Numbered from the stretch's first letter, positions 55,136 through 63,740 are shown. The stretch: 64,000 bases of DNA from Arenibacter amylolyticus (GCF_002150785.1 NZ_MTAZ01000020.1:47021-111020); one strand, 5' to 3'. Translations and numbers: made by a program. Notes: generated from the letters alone by a model not told the origin.

Positions 55136-55369
55136 GTACATAAAAAATTTAAAATAAAACTAATGCAATTCCTTCTTAGGGGAGAGAAATCATCCTTTGT
55201 AGAATCGCTAAATTACTAAATTTTAAATTTCTATAATCTCATTATTTCCTATAAAAATAGGGCACAATGTTAATTTTGGTTCATCAGCTCCATATCTGGG
55301 CAAGACCAACGATTCCATAAATCACTAATACCCCCATAAAACTTATTCTAAAACACCTTTATTACTAGA

Positions 55370-55460
55370 CAACTCTAGGAAAAGGGCCAACACCAGGCAC
55401 CTTAATCTGCCAGCCAGGGATGGCAGCAACCACAAGCTTTCCACTTTGACTAAAGTTCCT
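55370..55460 (+). ncRNA. ffs: Candidate signal-recognition-particle RNA (small type)
   Basis: In the 363-bp rocD-rlmD gap a GGGA tetraloop (55417-55420) is closed by CCA / TGG. CAG stands on its 5' side (55411-55413), and the 3' strand continues CAGCAACC. This resembles SRP helix 8 (GNRA loop, 3-bp stem, symmetric loop with 3' AGCA). The preceding CACCTTAATCTGC and the following CACAAGCTTTCC could form the distal stem, but long pairing is imperfect, and ends and terminator are unclear. The rest of the gap (55142-55369) shows nothing recognisable. Confidence 0.5.
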
Positions 55461-55492
55461 TTAAAATGCGTTTAAATCCTGAAAAAATCCCC

Positions 55493-55500
55493 TATTTTTG
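55493..55500 (+). promoter_or_regulatory. -7 element abutting the rlmD start
   Basis: Perfect TATTTTTG 12 nt before ATG 55505. It supports that start over an in-frame ATG at 55466, which would place the promoter inside the gene. Confidence 0.6.
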
Positions 55501-55504
55501 CGCT

Positions 55505-56920
55505 ATGCGAAGAAAGAAGAAACGACAGGTTTTTGAGAAGGTATCAGTAGTTGATGCCGGTGCAAAGGGTAAAACAATTGGAAAAGCTCCCGATGGAAGA
55601 GTAATTTTCCTTACCAATACCGTTCCAGGGGATGTAGTGGACGTACAAACCACCAAAAAAAGAAAATCTTATTTTGAGGGTGAGGCGACATATTTCCATA
55701 CTCGATCCCCAAAAAGGGTAGATCCGGTTTGTGAGCACTTTGGGGTATGCGGAGGATGCAAGTGGCAAGATATGGGCTACGAACATCAGTTGTTTTACAA
55801 ACAGCAGGAGGTAGAAAACAATCTTCGTAGGATTGGACATTTAGACCTCCCTGAAACCATGCCCATTTTGGGATCTAAAAAACAGTATTTCTATAGAAAT
55901 AAAATGGAATTCTCCTTTTCGGACAGTCGTTGGCTTACTTTGGATGAAATAAATTCTGGGGAGGAAATTAAAGATAAAAATGCCCTAGGTTTTCATATCC
56001 CTGGTATGTGGGATAAAATTCTAGACATAAAAAAATGTCACTTACAAGAAGACCCTTCCAATGCCATTCGTTTGGAAATAAAAGAGTTTGCTGAAAATAA
56101 TGGGCTCTCATTTTTCAACCCTAGAGATCAACATGGATTATTAAGAACCGTAATGATTCGTACTTCCTCTACGGGTGAAATTATGGTAATGATTCAATTT
56201 TTTGAGGAAGACCAAGAAAAGCGCTCCCTGTTAATGGATCACTTAGTGGCTACTTTTACCGAAATAACTGCCCTATTATACGTAGTAAACCAGAAGAAAA
56301 ACGACACTATTTACGATCAGGAAGTGATCTGCTATGCGGGAAGGGATCATATTTTTGAGGAAATGGAAGGATTACAGTTTAAAATAACGGCAAAATCTTT
56401 CTACCAGACCAATTCGGACCAGGCCTATGAACTCTACAAAATAACACGGGACTTTGCCGGACTAACAGGAGAGGAATTGGTATACGACTTGTATACCGGA
56501 ACTGGCACCATAGCTCAGTTTGTTGCTAAGAACGCTAAAAAGGTAGTTGGTATTGAGGCAGTTCCAGAAGCTATTGCCGATGCAAAAGCCAATGCCGAGA
56601 GAAATAATATTGCAAATGTCGATTTCTTTGTTGGGGACATGAAAAATGTATTCAATGAAACCTTCATTTCCACCCATGGTAAGCCAGATCTTATCATTAC
56701 CGATCCCCCAAGGGATGGCATGCACAAGGATGTGGTACAACAAATCCTGAACATCTCTCCAGAGAAAGTAGTATATGTTAGTTGCAACAGTGCTACCCAA
56801 GCAAGGGATTTAGAATTGATGAAGGAAGACTATGAGGTTGTCCAAGTACAACCTGTAGACATGTTCCCTCAAACCCATCATGTGGAAAATGTTGTACTTT
56901 TGAGAAAACGTAAAAATTAG
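55505..56920 (+). CDS. rlmD: 23S rRNA (uracil-C5)-methyltransferase RlmD/RumA type
   Basis: Methylates a uracil in 23S rRNA. It has 471 residues from MRRKKKRQ. An N-terminal TRAM domain precedes the Fe-S cluster cysteines VCEHFGVCGGCKWQ. The SAM-binding domain has VYDLYTGTGTIAQF, ITDPPRDGMHK and the catalytic Cys loop VVYVSCNSATQARDL. All four cluster cysteines appear present. It is followed closely by DUF6452/DUF6048. Confidence 0.92.
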   Translation: MRRKKKRQVFEKVSVVDAGAKGKTIGKAPDGRVIFLTNTVPGDVVDVQTTKKRKSYFEGEATYFHTRSPKRVDPVCEHFGVCGGCKWQDMGYEHQLFYKQQEVENNLRRIGHLDLPETMPILGSKKQYFYRNKMEFSFSDSRWLTLDEINSGEEIKDKNALGFHIPGMWDKILDIKKCHLQEDPSNAIRLEIKEFAENNGLSFFNPRDQHGLLRTVMIRTSSTGEIMVMIQFFEEDQEKRSLLMDHLVATFTEITALLYVVNQKKNDTIYDQEVICYAGRDHIFEEMEGLQFKITAKSFYQTNSDQAYELYKITRDFAGLTGEELVYDLYTGTGTIAQFVAKNAKKVVGIEAVPEAIADAKANAERNNIANVDFFVGDMKNVFNETFISTHGKPDLIITDPPRDGMHKDVVQQILNISPEKVVYVSCNSATQARDLELMKEDYEVVQVQPVDMFPQTHHVENVVLLRKRKN

Positions 56921-56930
56921 CCCTATCCCA

Positions 56931-57476
56931 ATGAACCACACCAAACTTCCCTTTAAATTTCTCTTGGCCCTTATTGTAATTGCTACAATAGGAATCTTGG
57001 GATGTGAAAAAGACGATATCTGCATAGATGGGAGTACACCATTATTAATAGTGCGGTTTTACGACGCGGCTAATAGGACCGAATTAAAAAAAGTTCCGAA
57101 ATTCCGAATCGTAGGCGTCGGTCAAAAAGTAACAGTCCTTGGCGTTCCCGATAGGACCGATTTAGATTCTATAGCCGTCCCCTTGAAAGTCGCGGAAAGC
57201 AGTACCGGATTTTACTTTATCGCAAATTCTGTAGATGAGGAAGCCCAAAACCAAGCCGGAGACACCATTATGGTGGAAGGCGGGAACATAGACAGTCTAT
57301 ACTTTAATTATGACCGAATAGATAAGTTTGTATCCAGGGCCTGCGGTCATATCGCCAATTTCGACAATTTAGCGGCCGATTTAAAACAGGAAAATGAACA
57401 CTGGATAAAGGATATAGAAATTATAACTCCCTTGGTAGCTAACTCCACTGAAGCACATGTTAAAATATATCATTAG
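56931..57476 (+). CDS. DUF6452 family lipoprotein
   Basis: A 181-residue protein with a lipoprotein signal (KFLLALIVIATIGILGCEKDD; lipobox ILGC). A domain beginning DICIDGSTPLLIVRFYDAANRTELKKVP is characteristic of DUF6452. A CGH motif lies near residue 139. It overlaps DUF6048 by 20 bp; the rlmD-DUF6452-DUF6048 order recurs in flavobacteria. Function unknown. Confidence 0.8.
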   Translation: MNHTKLPFKFLLALIVIATIGILGCEKDDICIDGSTPLLIVRFYDAANRTELKKVPKFRIVGVGQKVTVLGVPDRTDLDSIAVPLKVAESSTGFYFIANSVDEEAQNQAGDTIMVEGGNIDSLYFNYDRIDKFVSRACGHIANFDNLAADLKQENEHWIKDIEIITPLVANSTEAHVKIYH

Positions 57477-58263
57477 TAGTTTTTTATTTCTTGCGGTAAT
57501 TGGGGGATATTCCCAAACAAAGCCCATAGACCTACAGCCTAAGGATACCGTAAAACGTACCGATCCCTATGGGATAAGACTGGGTTTGGACCTAAGCAAG
57601 CCGCTTATTTCTACCTTGAAGGATGAATATACCGGATTGGAAGTTGTAGCCGATTATCGCCTGACCAATAACTGGTATTTAGCAACAGAATTAGGAAACG
57701 AAAAGAACACCAAGCAAGAGGACCTTTACAATTTTACCACTTCTGGCAGCTACCTTAAACTAGGAGCAGACTATAATACTTATGGAAACTGGTACGGGAT
57801 GCACAATTTAATCCATGTTGGAGGAAGATATGCCTTTAGCAGCTTTAGTCAGACGCTTAATAATTACCATATTTTTGATACCAACAGATATTGGACCGAT
57901 CCCCAATATCAACTAAATCCGCCTACCACCACCCCCAGCGATTTTCCAGTGGGCGCCACCGATCCAAAAGAATTTAATAGCTTAAATGCCAGTTGGCTGG
58001 AAGCCGTGGTAGGAGTAAAAGCAGAACTTTTCGCCAATATCTATTTGGGTGCCAGTGTTAGAATAGGTTATTTGATAACCAATAAGGAACCAGAAGGATT
58101 TCGTAATTTATGGATACCTGGATTCAACAAGGTAACCGATGGCAGCAGATTTGGTGTGGGATACAATTACACGCTCACCTATTTCTTACCACTTTATAAA
58201 AAGGCTAAAAAAATTAAAAAGGAGGAGGAACCCGATACAGAAGAGACCTCCCCGTTAAATTAG
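57457..58263 (+). CDS. DUF6048 family outer-membrane-like protein
   Basis: A 268-residue protein with a signal peptide (LKYIISSFLFLAVIGGYSQ). A predicted beta-barrel follows (repeated amphipathic strands such as YGIRLGLDLSKPLISTLKDEYTGLEVVADYRLTNNWYLATELGNEKN). It ends in an acidic tail. It probably sits in the outer membrane. It is coupled to DUF6452 through a 20-bp overlap, suggesting that the lipoprotein and barrel act together. Confidence 0.8.
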   Translation: MLKYIISSFLFLAVIGGYSQTKPIDLQPKDTVKRTDPYGIRLGLDLSKPLISTLKDEYTGLEVVADYRLTNNWYLATELGNEKNTKQEDLYNFTTSGSYLKLGADYNTYGNWYGMHNLIHVGGRYAFSSFSQTLNNYHIFDTNRYWTDPQYQLNPPTTTPSDFPVGATDPKEFNSLNASWLEAVVGVKAELFANIYLGASVRIGYLITNKEPEGFRNLWIPGFNKVTDGSRFGVGYNYTLTYFLPLYKKAKKIKKEEEPDTEETSPLN

Positions 58264-58264
58264 T

Positions 58265-58495
58265 CTATAATTCGCGTACCCCTTTCAGGAAAATCCAACT
58301 CATCATCAATTTTTTTCCTTTTGGAGTTTTTACTACAGCGAATTTTGGTGCCAACACTATAGTCACAACTCCTGCTATTATAGCTAGAAGAATGGTCTTT
58401 AAGTCTAATAACATACCAACTAGGAAACGGATGGCTATAAACAGAATGGCAAATCCTAAAAAGTTATATACTAAGGCTTTGTTTTTTGGTTTCAC
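58265..58495 (-). CDS. Small two-helix membrane protein
   Basis: A 76-residue protein with two membrane helices (LVYNFLGFAILFIAIRFLVGML and TILLAIIAGVVTIVLAPKF) and a basic C-terminus (KTPKGKKLMMSWIFLKGV). It follows the RlmL-type gene on the minus strand by 32 bp, probably in the same transcript. Function unknown. Confidence 0.65.
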   Translation of the reverse strand: MKPKNKALVYNFLGFAILFIAIRFLVGMLLDLKTILLAIIAGVVTIVLAPKFAVVKTPKGKKLMMSWIFLKGVREL

Positions 58496-58527
58496 GGTAC
58501 AAATAGTATTTGATGTTAGGCAACAGC

Positions 58528-59691
58528 CTATTTTTCTTTATTGAACTTAGCTTTCTTACTTCCTTCGTACATCACATATTTCACTAGGCGCGATTCTAAG
58601 TGACTGTTGTAAACTTTTATCCTTCTAGAAGGACGAAGTCCAACAAATTTTAAAGCTTCCAAATTAGAGGTGATAAACCAGGCATCGGTTCCTGGATAAT
58701 TTCTTTTTAAGGTATCTCCAATTTCGCTATAGAAATTTTCCATTTCTATATCTAACCGCTCACCGTAAGGCGGATTGAATACCATGTGCAAAGGCCCCTC
58801 TGACACTTTCTCTGTATCAAAGAAATTCTTTCTTTCAATGGTAATATAATCCGATAAATTAGCGTTTGCAACGTTCTCTCCTGCTTTTCTAACGGCAGAG
58901 GGGGCTTTATCATACCCAAGAATCTTATATGGAAAATCTTTCGTCCTATTGAGGCTACTATCAATAATTTTCTGGAAAAGATCTTCATCAAAATCGGGCC
59001 ACTTTTCAAAAGCGAATTCCTTTCTATTAATATTTGCAGGAATATTACAAGCTATCATAGCGGCTTCGGTTAAAAACGTACCGCTACCACACATGGGATC
59101 TAGAAAATCACTTTGGCCTTCCCAACCACTTAACATCAATAAACCAGCAGCCAACACTTCATTGATAGGTGCAATATTGGTGGCGGTTCTGTAGCCCCTG
59201 TGGTGCAATGATCTCCCTGAAGAATCCAAGGATACATTACATTGATTTTTCTGTATATGGATATTAATTCGCATATCTGGAAATTTAATATCCACACTAG
59301 GTCTGCTGCCATCGGTATCCCTAAATTTATCTACAATGGCATCCTTGGTTTTTTGGGATACATATAAGGAGTGGGTAAAATTATCCGAATTTACGGTAGC
59401 ATCAATAGCAAAGGTAGTATCCGTAGATAAGTAGTTGAACCAGTCCATGGAATAGATCTTTCTATATAGATCATCTTCATTTCCAACTTTAAAAGAATGG
59501 ATAGGCTTTATAATTTTTATAGCCGTTCTTAAACATAAGTTCGCCTTGTACATAAATCCGGTATCCCCTTCAAAGGACACACTTCTAATCCCCTCTTCTA
59601 TGTTACTAGCACCTAGCTCTTTTAACTCCTTGGCCAAAATTTCCTCGAAACCGAACATGGTTTTGGCTACCATTTTAAAATTATTGTTCAT
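58528..59691 (-). CDS. rlmL: THUMP-domain rRNA guanine-N2-methyltransferase (RlmL type)
   Basis: A 387-residue RNA methyltransferase: N-terminal ferredoxin-like/THUMP part (KTMFGFEEILAKELKELGASNIEEG), then SAM-binding domain with FLDPMCGSGTFLTEAAM and the catalytic NPPYGERLD (N-P-P-Y). It matches RlmL, acting on m2G2445 of 23S rRNA, but lacks the C-terminal RlmK half of the E. coli fusion. MVAKTMF six codons later is an alternative start. A TATTTTTG -7 box is at 59712-59719 (minus). Confidence 0.88.
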   Translation of the reverse strand: MNNNFKMVAKTMFGFEEILAKELKELGASNIEEGIRSVSFEGDTGFMYKANLCLRTAIKIIKPIHSFKVGNEDDLYRKIYSMDWFNYLSTDTTFAIDATVNSDNFTHSLYVSQKTKDAIVDKFRDTDGSRPSVDIKFPDMRINIHIQKNQCNVSLDSSGRSLHHRGYRTATNIAPINEVLAAGLLMLSGWEGQSDFLDPMCGSGTFLTEAAMIACNIPANINRKEFAFEKWPDFDEDLFQKIIDSSLNRTKDFPYKILGYDKAPSAVRKAGENVANANLSDYITIERKNFFDTEKVSEGPLHMVFNPPYGERLDIEMENFYSEIGDTLKRNYPGTDAWFITSNLEALKFVGLRPSRRIKVYNSHLESRLVKYVMYEGSKKAKFNKEK

Positions 59692-59735
59692 ACCTACTCT
59701 TAAAATTACCGCAAAAATACATTAATTTTATCCCC

Positions 59736-59757
59736 TATTAGGTAATTATCCCTAATA
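59736..59757. promoter_or_regulatory. Candidate operator upstream of the ZIP transporter
   Basis: TATTAGG (59736-59742) and CCTAATA (59751-59757) form a perfect inverted repeat with an 8-nt spacer, 25 bp before the transporter ATG. The TTAGG/CCTAA half-sites resemble DtxR/IdeR/MntR-type metalloregulator boxes. It also sits between the RlmL and ZIP promoters. Confidence 0.45.
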
Positions 59758-59781
59758 AGTACAACACCAAACCCATCGTAC

Positions 59782-60453
59782 ATGATCTATTTACTACCCA
59801 TTCTTGCGGTTATGCTAAGCTTTCTATTTGTTTACGTCACCAAACCCAAGAATAAAGAGGGCTTTAAGCTTTTATTGGCCTTTAGTGGGGCTTTTCTATT
59901 AGCCATTACCGTTTTTGAACTATTCCCTGAAGTATACATGGAATCTGATTCGAAAACCGTAGGGGTGTTCATAATGTTGGGGATTTTACTACAAATATTT
60001 CTGGAGTTTTTTTCCAAAGGGGCAGAGCACGGACATGTCCACATAGACCCGGAGAACCAAGAATTCCCTTGGCTGCTATTCATTAGTTTATCCATACATT
60101 CCGTCTTGGAAGGAATACCTATAGATAATCACCACAACATTCTATATGGAATCTTGGTTCATAAGCTACCGATAGCCATTATTTTAAGTTTCTTTTTACT
60201 AGCTTCCAAAATTAAGTTGGTACCCGCCATATTATTTATTAGTCTTTTTGCGCTAATGACGCCCCTAGGCACGTTATTAGCCGCAAATCTCCCCATTATG
60301 GAAACCTATTCCGTATATTTAAATGCAGTAGTAATAGGGGTGTTTTTACACATTTCAACAGTTATTTTATTTGAAAGCTCACAGGCACATCAGTTTAATC
60401 TACGCAAACTATTGGTCATTATAATAGGTGTTGCGATAGCATATGTATTTTAA
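59782..60453 (+). CDS. ZIP family metal transporter
   Basis: A 223-residue protein with about eight membrane helices. Metal-site helices are ISLSIHSVLEGIPI (H-x-x-x-E of helix IV) and ILVHKLPIAIILSFFL (helix V HxxP). A His-rich cytosolic loop (AEHGHVHIDPEN) lies between. These are hallmarks of Zn/Fe/Mn importers of the ZIP family. The ion cannot be decided. Its stop directly abuts the DUF4268 ATG. Confidence 0.9.
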   Translation: MIYLLPILAVMLSFLFVYVTKPKNKEGFKLLLAFSGAFLLAITVFELFPEVYMESDSKTVGVFIMLGILLQIFLEFFSKGAEHGHVHIDPENQEFPWLLFISLSIHSVLEGIPIDNHHNILYGILVHKLPIAIILSFFLLASKIKLVPAILFISLFALMTPLGTLLAANLPIMETYSVYLNAVVIGVFLHISTVILFESSQAHQFNLRKLLVIIIGVAIAYVF

Positions 60454-60882
60454 ATGTTCAGTAAGGCCGAAGCAAAACAATTACGACAAGATTTTTGGAT
60501 CTCTTTTGGAAAATCGTTTCCAAGGAAATGGATCTTACATCGCACGAATATAAAAGACTTTTCATTTAAGTTTTCTTTTGATGTAAAGTACGCCATGGTT
60601 TCCCTCGATATTGAAAATCAGGATTTGGAAAAGCGAATTGAGCTATGGGAAAATTTGATGTCCCTACGCACCATATTAACGTCGGAGTACCTACCCAAGG
60701 CCCAATTCGATGATAGCTACATCCTGAGTAATGGAAAGGAAATTTCTCGAATATGGGTTAGCTTACCTAATGTTTCTATCCATAACAAAAACACCTGGCA
60801 GGAGACCATGTCATTTTTAAGAGACTCCATGAATAAGTTAGAAATGTTCTATAAGGAGTACGAGGACGTAATTAAGCCTTAA
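60454..60882 (+). CDS. DUF4268 family protein
   Basis: A 142-residue soluble protein of the DUF4268 type: FWISFGKSFPRKWILHRTNIKDFSFKFSFDVKYAMVSLDIENQDLEKRIELWENL and YILSNGKEISRIWVSL. The domain occurs alone or at the end of restriction-related proteins; here no restriction genes are near. It is immediately adjacent to the ZIP gene (no gap), so the two are co-translated. Confidence 0.82.
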   Translation: MFSKAEAKQLRQDFWISFGKSFPRKWILHRTNIKDFSFKFSFDVKYAMVSLDIENQDLEKRIELWENLMSLRTILTSEYLPKAQFDDSYILSNGKEISRIWVSLPNVSIHNKNTWQETMSFLRDSMNKLEMFYKEYEDVIKP

Positions 60883-61059
60883 AACCCCAACCAAAAACTC
60901 CCTATGCTAATAGTACGACTTTCCTAAAAAACCCTTGCCGTTAAGGCGATTCTATCATATTAACTCCATTTAGGAAGAAAATGTTTTGTATGCGTAGTAA
61001 GTTCCGTTTAACGGACCTAATGATTATACCTTTTTAGATCTTATAACAACATACCTTCT

Positions 61060-61124
61060 AATATGAGGTTTATCGTTTAACTATATAAGGAGGTACATGA
61101 GGAGGACATATGGAAGTCAATAAT
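61060..61124. repeat. Left copy of 65-bp direct repeat abutting the IS
   Basis: From AATATGAGG (61060) to GTCAATAAT (61124), ending exactly at the IS left tip. The right copy is at 63741-63806; one substitution and one single-base insertion distinguish them. The stretch before it (60883-61059) shows no gene; it has a small TCCGTT/AACGGA hairpin near 61010. Confidence 0.95.
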
Positions 61125-61199
61125 TGTAATCGAAAATTAAATCTGCACAGTTTTCGGTAAATAGGAATACACAGAAAATGGCAACATGAATACACAATT
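61125..61199. repeat. Left terminal repeats of the IS (three sub-repeats)
   Basis: Sub-repeats at 61125-61150 (26 bp, ending CTGCACAG), 61151-61174 (24 bp, ending ATACACAG) and 61175-61199 (25 bp, ending ATACACAATT). Each has a near match in the reverse complement of the right end. These are likely IstA-binding sites. Confidence 0.85.
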
Positions 61200-61203
61200 A
61201 AAA

Positions 61204-61230
61204 GACCATTTGGGGCATGCCCAAATGGTC
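61204..61230. other. Hairpin inside the IS left end
   Basis: GACCATTTGGG / CCCAAATGGTC, a perfect 11-bp stem with a GCATG loop, between the terminal repeats and istA. It could block outside transcription or hide the istA start. Confidence 0.7.
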
Positions 61231-61270
61231 TAAAAGCTAATATTGCCGGTTCACCAAAACCAGCAATTCT

Positions 61271-62826
61271 ATGAATGTGTATTTAGCCAAATTTATGATT
61301 TATTATGAAATCCATCGAATGCACCGTGAAGGGCATTCCAAAAGCAGGATCAGTGAATTCCTTTTGCTCGATAGGCGTACGGTATCAAAGTACCTGGCAA
61401 TGAGCGAATCGGAATACGAAGAATTCCTTACCAAGCAGACCAATCGTGGGAAGAAACTACTTCCCTATGAGGATTTTGTCAAGAAGCGCCTCGAAAAATA
61501 CAGGAATACCTCTGCAGCCCAGATGCATGACTGGCTAAAGGAGAGCCATCCCGATTTTCCGCTGGTATCCCAAAAGACGGTCTTTAATTTTGTATCGTGG
61601 GTCCGGAAGGAACACCGGTTACCCATAATCAAAACCGAAAGACAGTTCCAGCAGCTTGAAAAGGCTCCTTACGGGAAACAAGCTCAGGTAGACTTTGGGG
61701 AATACAATATGAGAACTACCACCGGTACCAGGGGAAAGTCTTCTTTTTTACGATCGTTCTGTCGCGTTCCCGTTTTAAATATGTCTGGTTCACTGATCGG
61801 CACTTTACATCGGAGACCGCCATAGAGGCCCATGAGAAAGCCTTTGAATATCTGGGAGGTATCCCTGATGAGATCGTTTATGACCAAGACAAGGTCTTTG
61901 TAGTGAGTGAAAACAGCGGGGACATTGTACTGACCGACGCCTTTCGCAAGTATACCAGGGCCCAGGGCTTTGATCTGTATTTTTGCCGCAAGGCAGATCC
62001 CCAAAGCAAAGGAAAGATAGAGAATGTGGTAAAGTATGTAAAACAGAATTTTCTTTATAATAGGGCCTACCACAACATCGAAACCCTTAACGATGAAGCG
62101 TTGGGATGGCTTGGACGTACTGCTAACAGCTTGCCCCATGGCACTACCCAAAAAGAACCGTGTACCGAGTTCAATATCGAACGTTCCTTTTTAAAGCCTT
62201 ACAGGGCCCATGTGGACCCGGTTGCAACAATCGCCACCTACACGGTGCGAAAGGACAATGCCATCTCATACAAAGGGAATTTCTATTCCCTGCCCTTGGG
62301 CACCTATAAGGGAAAAGGTAGTTTGGTAGCCCTACGCGTGGAAGGTACCTCCCTTATCATCACCGACCCGTAGGGTGAGAAGCAAATCTGCCGCCACAAA
62401 ATTCCTTTGGGCAGAGGGAATAAAGTTGTTAATACCGATCACAAAAGAGATAAAAAGGCTGCCATTGGGGAGATGATGGCGGAAACGGCTGCATTGTTCG
62501 CGCATCCCGCTAAGGCCCGGGAGTGGCTTGAGATGATCAAAGCCGACAAACCCCGTTACATAAGGGACCAGCTGAGTATGATAAGGCAAACGGCACTGCA
62601 TACAGCTTCAGCTCATCTGAACCAGGCGATGGGATATTGCCTGTCCCATAGAATCTACAGTGCGGCAGATTTCAAAAGTATCTTGGCATCCACAGAGCAG
62701 CATCCAAAAAAACGGACAAAAGTCGTGAGGCTTAATCCGCTAAGCGGTGAGATCCCGGACAAGGCCAACATCCGGCCCCACAAAAGCTCCTTAGAAGATT
62801 TTGAGCTCATCCTTAAAAAATCATAG
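61271..62826 (+). pseudogene. istA: istA transposase, interrupted by a frame change and an amber stop
   Basis: Three pieces together make a ~518-residue IstA. 61271-61825 has an N-terminal HTH (SKSRISEFLLLDRRTVSKYLAM) and the first catalytic Asp region (QVDFGEYN). After a -1 shift at 61732-61738, the new frame reads GKVFFFTIVLSRSRFKYVWF and includes IVYDQDKVF (second Asp) and GKIENVVKYVK (Glu). A TAG at 62371-62373 stands where a Tyr codon is expected (DP-stop-GEKQ), and the same frame continues to 62826. The frame change is at G_GGA_AAG, a known -1 slippery heptamer, so it may be programmed, but the TAG still truncates it. Confidence 0.9.
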
Positions 62827-62835
62827 ACCCAATCC

Positions 62836-62866
62836 GCCCTGAAGGACTTTAGGGCCCCTTCAGGGC
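62836..62866. other. Hairpin between istA and istB
   Basis: GCCCTGAAGG (62836-62845) / CCTTCAGGGC (62857-62866), a perfect 10-bp stem. It may modulate istB expression. Confidence 0.65.
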
Positions 62867-62891
62867 ATTAACTTTCAATAAAAACAATCAT

Positions 62892-63647
62892 ATGGAAACA
62901 AAAGAACAGATCACTGATTATTGTCGAAAATTTAGGACCGCCGGTATAGCCAACAACCTGGAGGTGCTGGTAAAAGAAGCCGAGGACAACGCCTTTGGTT
63001 TTATGGAATTCACTTTGCACCTGTTGAAGACTGAGGCAGCACACCGTTATCAAAATGAAGTGAAAAGAAGACGGAAAGTGGCCAAGCTGCCCCTTCACTG
63101 CGATCTGGACCATTATGACCACACCTTCAACAGTGGCGTTTCAAAGACCCGCTTGAACCAACTCAGGGAGCTAAACTGGCTGGACCAAGGTTACAATCTT
63201 ATGCTGATGGGGCCCTCCGGCGTGGGCAAGACCCTGCTTGCCTCCGGTCTTTGCAGCGATGCCATCGACAAAGGGTACAAAGCCTATTTTAGAACAATGG
63301 AAGACCTGGTAAATATGCTGAAAATGAAGGATATAACCCGAGCCGCCACAGCCGATTACAAACGGCTAACAAAGGCCGACCTCATTGTCATTGATGATAT
63401 CATGCTCTTCCCAGTGGAAAAGAACCAGGCGGTAGCTTTGTTTAATTTTATCAATCAATTATATGAAAACACCTGCTTTATCATTACCACAAACAAAATG
63501 GCCGCCGATTGGGCCAGAATGCTGGATGACGAAGTGCTGGCTACAGCGCTACTTGATAGATTGCTCTACCGATGTGACGTAATGAACCTCTCTGGAAAAA
63601 GTTACAGAATGGAGAATAGAAAAACTTTTTTTGAACAGAAGGAATAA
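62892..63647 (+). CDS. istB: IS21 helper ATPase IstB
   Basis: A 251-residue AAA+ ATPase with Walker A GPSGVGKTLLASGL (around residue 108), Walker B DLIVIDDIM and sensor IITTNK, related to DnaC. It activates IstA and controls target choice. The reading frame is intact even though istA is broken, so it could assist another copy of the element. Confidence 0.94.
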   Translation: METKEQITDYCRKFRTAGIANNLEVLVKEAEDNAFGFMEFTLHLLKTEAAHRYQNEVKRRRKVAKLPLHCDLDHYDHTFNSGVSKTRLNQLRELNWLDQGYNLMLMGPSGVGKTLLASGLCSDAIDKGYKAYFRTMEDLVNMLKMKDITRAATADYKRLTKADLIVIDDIMLFPVEKNQAVALFNFINQLYENTCFIITTNKMAADWARMLDDEVLATALLDRLLYRCDVMNLSGKSYRMENRKTFFEQKE

Positions 63648-63665
63648 CCTCTTTATATTTACAAA

Positions 63666-63740
63666 AATTGTGCATTCTTGTTGCCAAAAACTGTGCACTC
63701 TTATTTACCATTTTCTGAGCATTGTTACTTACCGATTACA
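63666..63740. repeat. Right terminal repeats of the IS (three sub-repeats)
   Basis: Mirror images of the left set: 63666-63690, 63691-63714 and 63715-63740. Lengths (25, 24 and 26) equal those of the left end read inwards. Confidence 0.85.

Larger units (their letters stand above)
61125..63740. mobile_element. IS21-family insertion sequence (2616 bp)
   Basis: Ends are TGTAATCG (61125) and CGATTACA (63740). Each end has three ~25-bp related sub-repeats in inverted orientation, the multiple-terminal-repeat plan of IS21 elements. It carries istA (broken) and istB (intact). No ordinary 4-8 bp target duplication is visible; 65/66-bp direct copies flank it instead. Confidence 0.92.

Noticed and set aside
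61271..62826. Three separate small genes in place of istA
   Set aside because: The pieces join into one IstA of normal length when a single -1 shift and one TAG are allowed; none has its own promoter.
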